64,000 nucleotides of DNA from NCBI GenBank assembly GCA_013399115.1, contig VXAA01000101.1, positions 1 to 64,000 of the forward strand, written 5' to 3'. The number at the start of each line of letters is the position of its first letter. Position 1 is the stretch's first letter. The notes below the pieces were generated by a model that was not told the origin of the DNA, searched no databases, and was given only the letters and a program-made list of their open reading frames with translations. Origin of the DNA: Anseranas semipalmata (lineage: Eukaryota > Chordata > Aves > Anseriformes > Anseranatidae). Shown one piece after another: positions 62,207 through 64,000 of this stretch. A program made the position numbers and the translations under genes.

Positions 62207-64000
62207 GTAAGGCATGTCCTGCGGGATCAGAGTGGAGTTTGGCCCCTCCAATGCCTTGTTCAAAGCTCCCACTATGTTTGACAGGGCCAGAATTTCACAC
62301 TTTGTGTTATGCCAGGTAACTATTTCCCCAGAGAAGTAGGGGACCTTGCTTTTATTTATGCTGTTAAAAATGACCATGATTTCTTCCACCTACCCCAGAG
62401 AAACATAAACCTCTGGAAAGCAAAATTCTTTGGCAAGATCTTCCCAAAGAGAAGGGCAGGAATAGCACCAGCAGAACAACTGCCTTCATGTTGTCTTCTA
62501 ACCTGAATCTCTTCTATTAATTGTATTGCTTCTTGCATAACAAGACTTGTCAGCAAAGAAGCAGAGGTAAAAGCTCTGGCTTACTGTGAAAATTCAGTAT
62601 GTATCATAGCTTTTCTTACAGTACATCTAGCTATTGCTTGCTCAGTGATAAAGCCTCCTATGAGGGAAACAAAAAATGGTTAGGATTTATGTTTCCTGTT
62701 GATATTGCAAATGAAGGGTACTCAATTAATGAGTATGTGTAAAAGCTCTCTTTTTAGAATAGAAAAAAATATATATATATAATTTGCTGTTTTGTGCCTA
62801 CCTGCAACAAGCTTCCATCTTGTCCCATTGCTACTTTCACCACTGTCTGAGTATTGCACACATTTATTCCTCTTTCCTCATCACACTCTGCTCTGCCATT
62901 GAGATAGAAATACATCAAAGTGCTTCTTTATAACCACTGAGTGCTTCAATTGCTTCTCCTTCTGCATTTCTGAGTTCCTTGCACTGGCAATACTCCTCCT
63001 ACCGGCCCTTTGATGGATCACACATCGCTTTGTGTACAGTAGAGCATGGTAGGGCTGAATCTCATTTGCAGCGGGTGTTGTAGTCACACTTCCAAGGAGT
63101 AGGTGCAGAGTTCTGCCTCTTTCAGGTGCTGTTCCTAGTTGCTTAATATAGGTAGAAACGACTACACGGAGCTCAAAGCGGAGGTGGACCCTGCGTATGT
63201 AATTTCTAATATCTATTCCTACTTTCTAACCAAAAATGTAGAGAGCTTGTGAAAAACTCTGATCTTGGAGAATAAAAAGAAAGCTTTTCTAGGCTTGCCT
63301 CTGCCTGGCCCACCATACAATTTGCAGGATAGATATTGCCCTGTTTGAACAGCATCTCCTTAAATTCACAGAAAATGTTGGTGAGTAAATTACTTTACTG
63401 TCTGTAACTTCACCACTTCTCTTAGCTGGGCAGGTGTCACAGTAGTGCATCACCTGCTTGTGAAGGCTGAGCCTCACAGTGTGGAATAAAACCTCCCTAT
63501 GCAGAAGTGAGGTGCTGGGGAGAGACCTGGACCTCAGCACAGTGACCAAAAGAGGTGGGAAGGCATGCTCCCCAGGCTCGGCCTCTGGGAAGCAGTAAAT
63601 CCTCTTCATTTCTACATCTGTGGGAGCAGACAAGAGGAGAGGTAATCAAATGTGGCTAGGGGGCAAAGGGTGAAGAATTACAGGGCTCCTCTGCAAATTA
63701 TATATGAATAATATATAAATAAAAGAAATAAAATAGAAACAAGAAATATAAATAGATTAAGACTTCAGACCACACAGGCCATGAAAGGAGAGGCCCTGCT
63801 GTATAGTTCATAAAGTATAACAAGTCAAGCTTCACAATATGATTCAGGGCATTGTTCAGGAAATGTGTTACCACAGAAATCAAGACAAATTGGAAGCTTA
63901 CTGCAAGTTCAATCCCAAAACATCATCACACTTCTGCTTAACATTGGATTTAAATTTCTAGCAGTCTCCTTTCATTCCAGCAGCTGACAGCAGGTGAGGG
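62207..64000. other. AT-rich unique non-coding DNA
   Basis: No gene, RNA or transposon is recognised. It contains a TA run near 62769-62780 and a TATA/AATA-rich patch at 63695-63755. The longest frame (114 codons, 63289-63633 minus) shows no domain or splice context. Positions 62207-62580 follow the CR1 directly but do not look like its 5' continuation. Confidence 0.55.

Noticed and set aside
1..64000. Bacterial-type systems, CRISPR arrays, tRNA or rRNA genes, and endogenous retroviral genes
   Set aside because: Both strands were scanned by eye for spaced direct repeats, tRNA B-box-like motifs, snRNA starts and retroviral protease/polymerase/envelope motifs. Nothing convincing was seen; faint old fragments could be missed without a search tool.

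Overview
The window looks like ordinary non-coding DNA from a bird macrochromosome. The evidence is direct: AT-rich sequence throughout (roughly 38-40% GC by eye, not counted), strong CpG depletion, no long open reading frame of cellular type, and several fragments of the CR1 LINE retrotransposon. These include 3' ends with the ATTCTGTG/ATTCTATG octamer tails typical of avian CR1. I see no bacterial, plasmid or phage character: no operons, no ribosome binding sites, no CRISPR arrays and no rRNA or tRNA genes. The species cannot be named from this sequence. A turtle or crocodilian is possible but less likely, given the low repeat load.

Layout. Positions 1 to about 475 hold a minus-strand CR1 reverse transcriptase (ORF2) fragment that runs off the left edge and keeps one open frame. 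Positions 0.48-32.2 kb are AT-rich unique sequence with simple repeats, one 39-base A tract, several perfect hairpins, a 22-bp perfect palindrome and one possible CR1 3'-tail remnant near 17.1 kb. Positions 32.2-32.66 kb hold a plus-strand CR1 3' end. Positions 32.7-44.1 kb are unique sequence with a degenerate minisatellite at 35.2 kb and a polypurine tract at 35.8 kb. An old CR1 3'-end remnant lies at 44.1 kb. Positions 44.2-60.9 kb are unique sequence with two exon-like segments: a 37-bp CpG-rich one at 48.24 kb (plus strand) and a 127-169 bp one at 54.67-54.84 kb (minus strand). Two head-to-tail minus-strand CR1 pieces occupy 60.96-62.2 kb, and unique sequence follows to the end.

The only candidate for host protein-coding sequence is the 54.7 kb segment. 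In one frame it reads as a plausible exon, with a GTGAGT donor and an upstream ATG in good Kozak context, but I could not identify the protein. If it is real, most of the window is intron or gene flank of a large gene transcribed on the minus strand. Most other short open frames look like chance openings in AT-rich DNA and are not annotated. I found no convincing new biological system. The best leads are the exon-like segments, the palindromes and hairpins, and the CR1 nesting.
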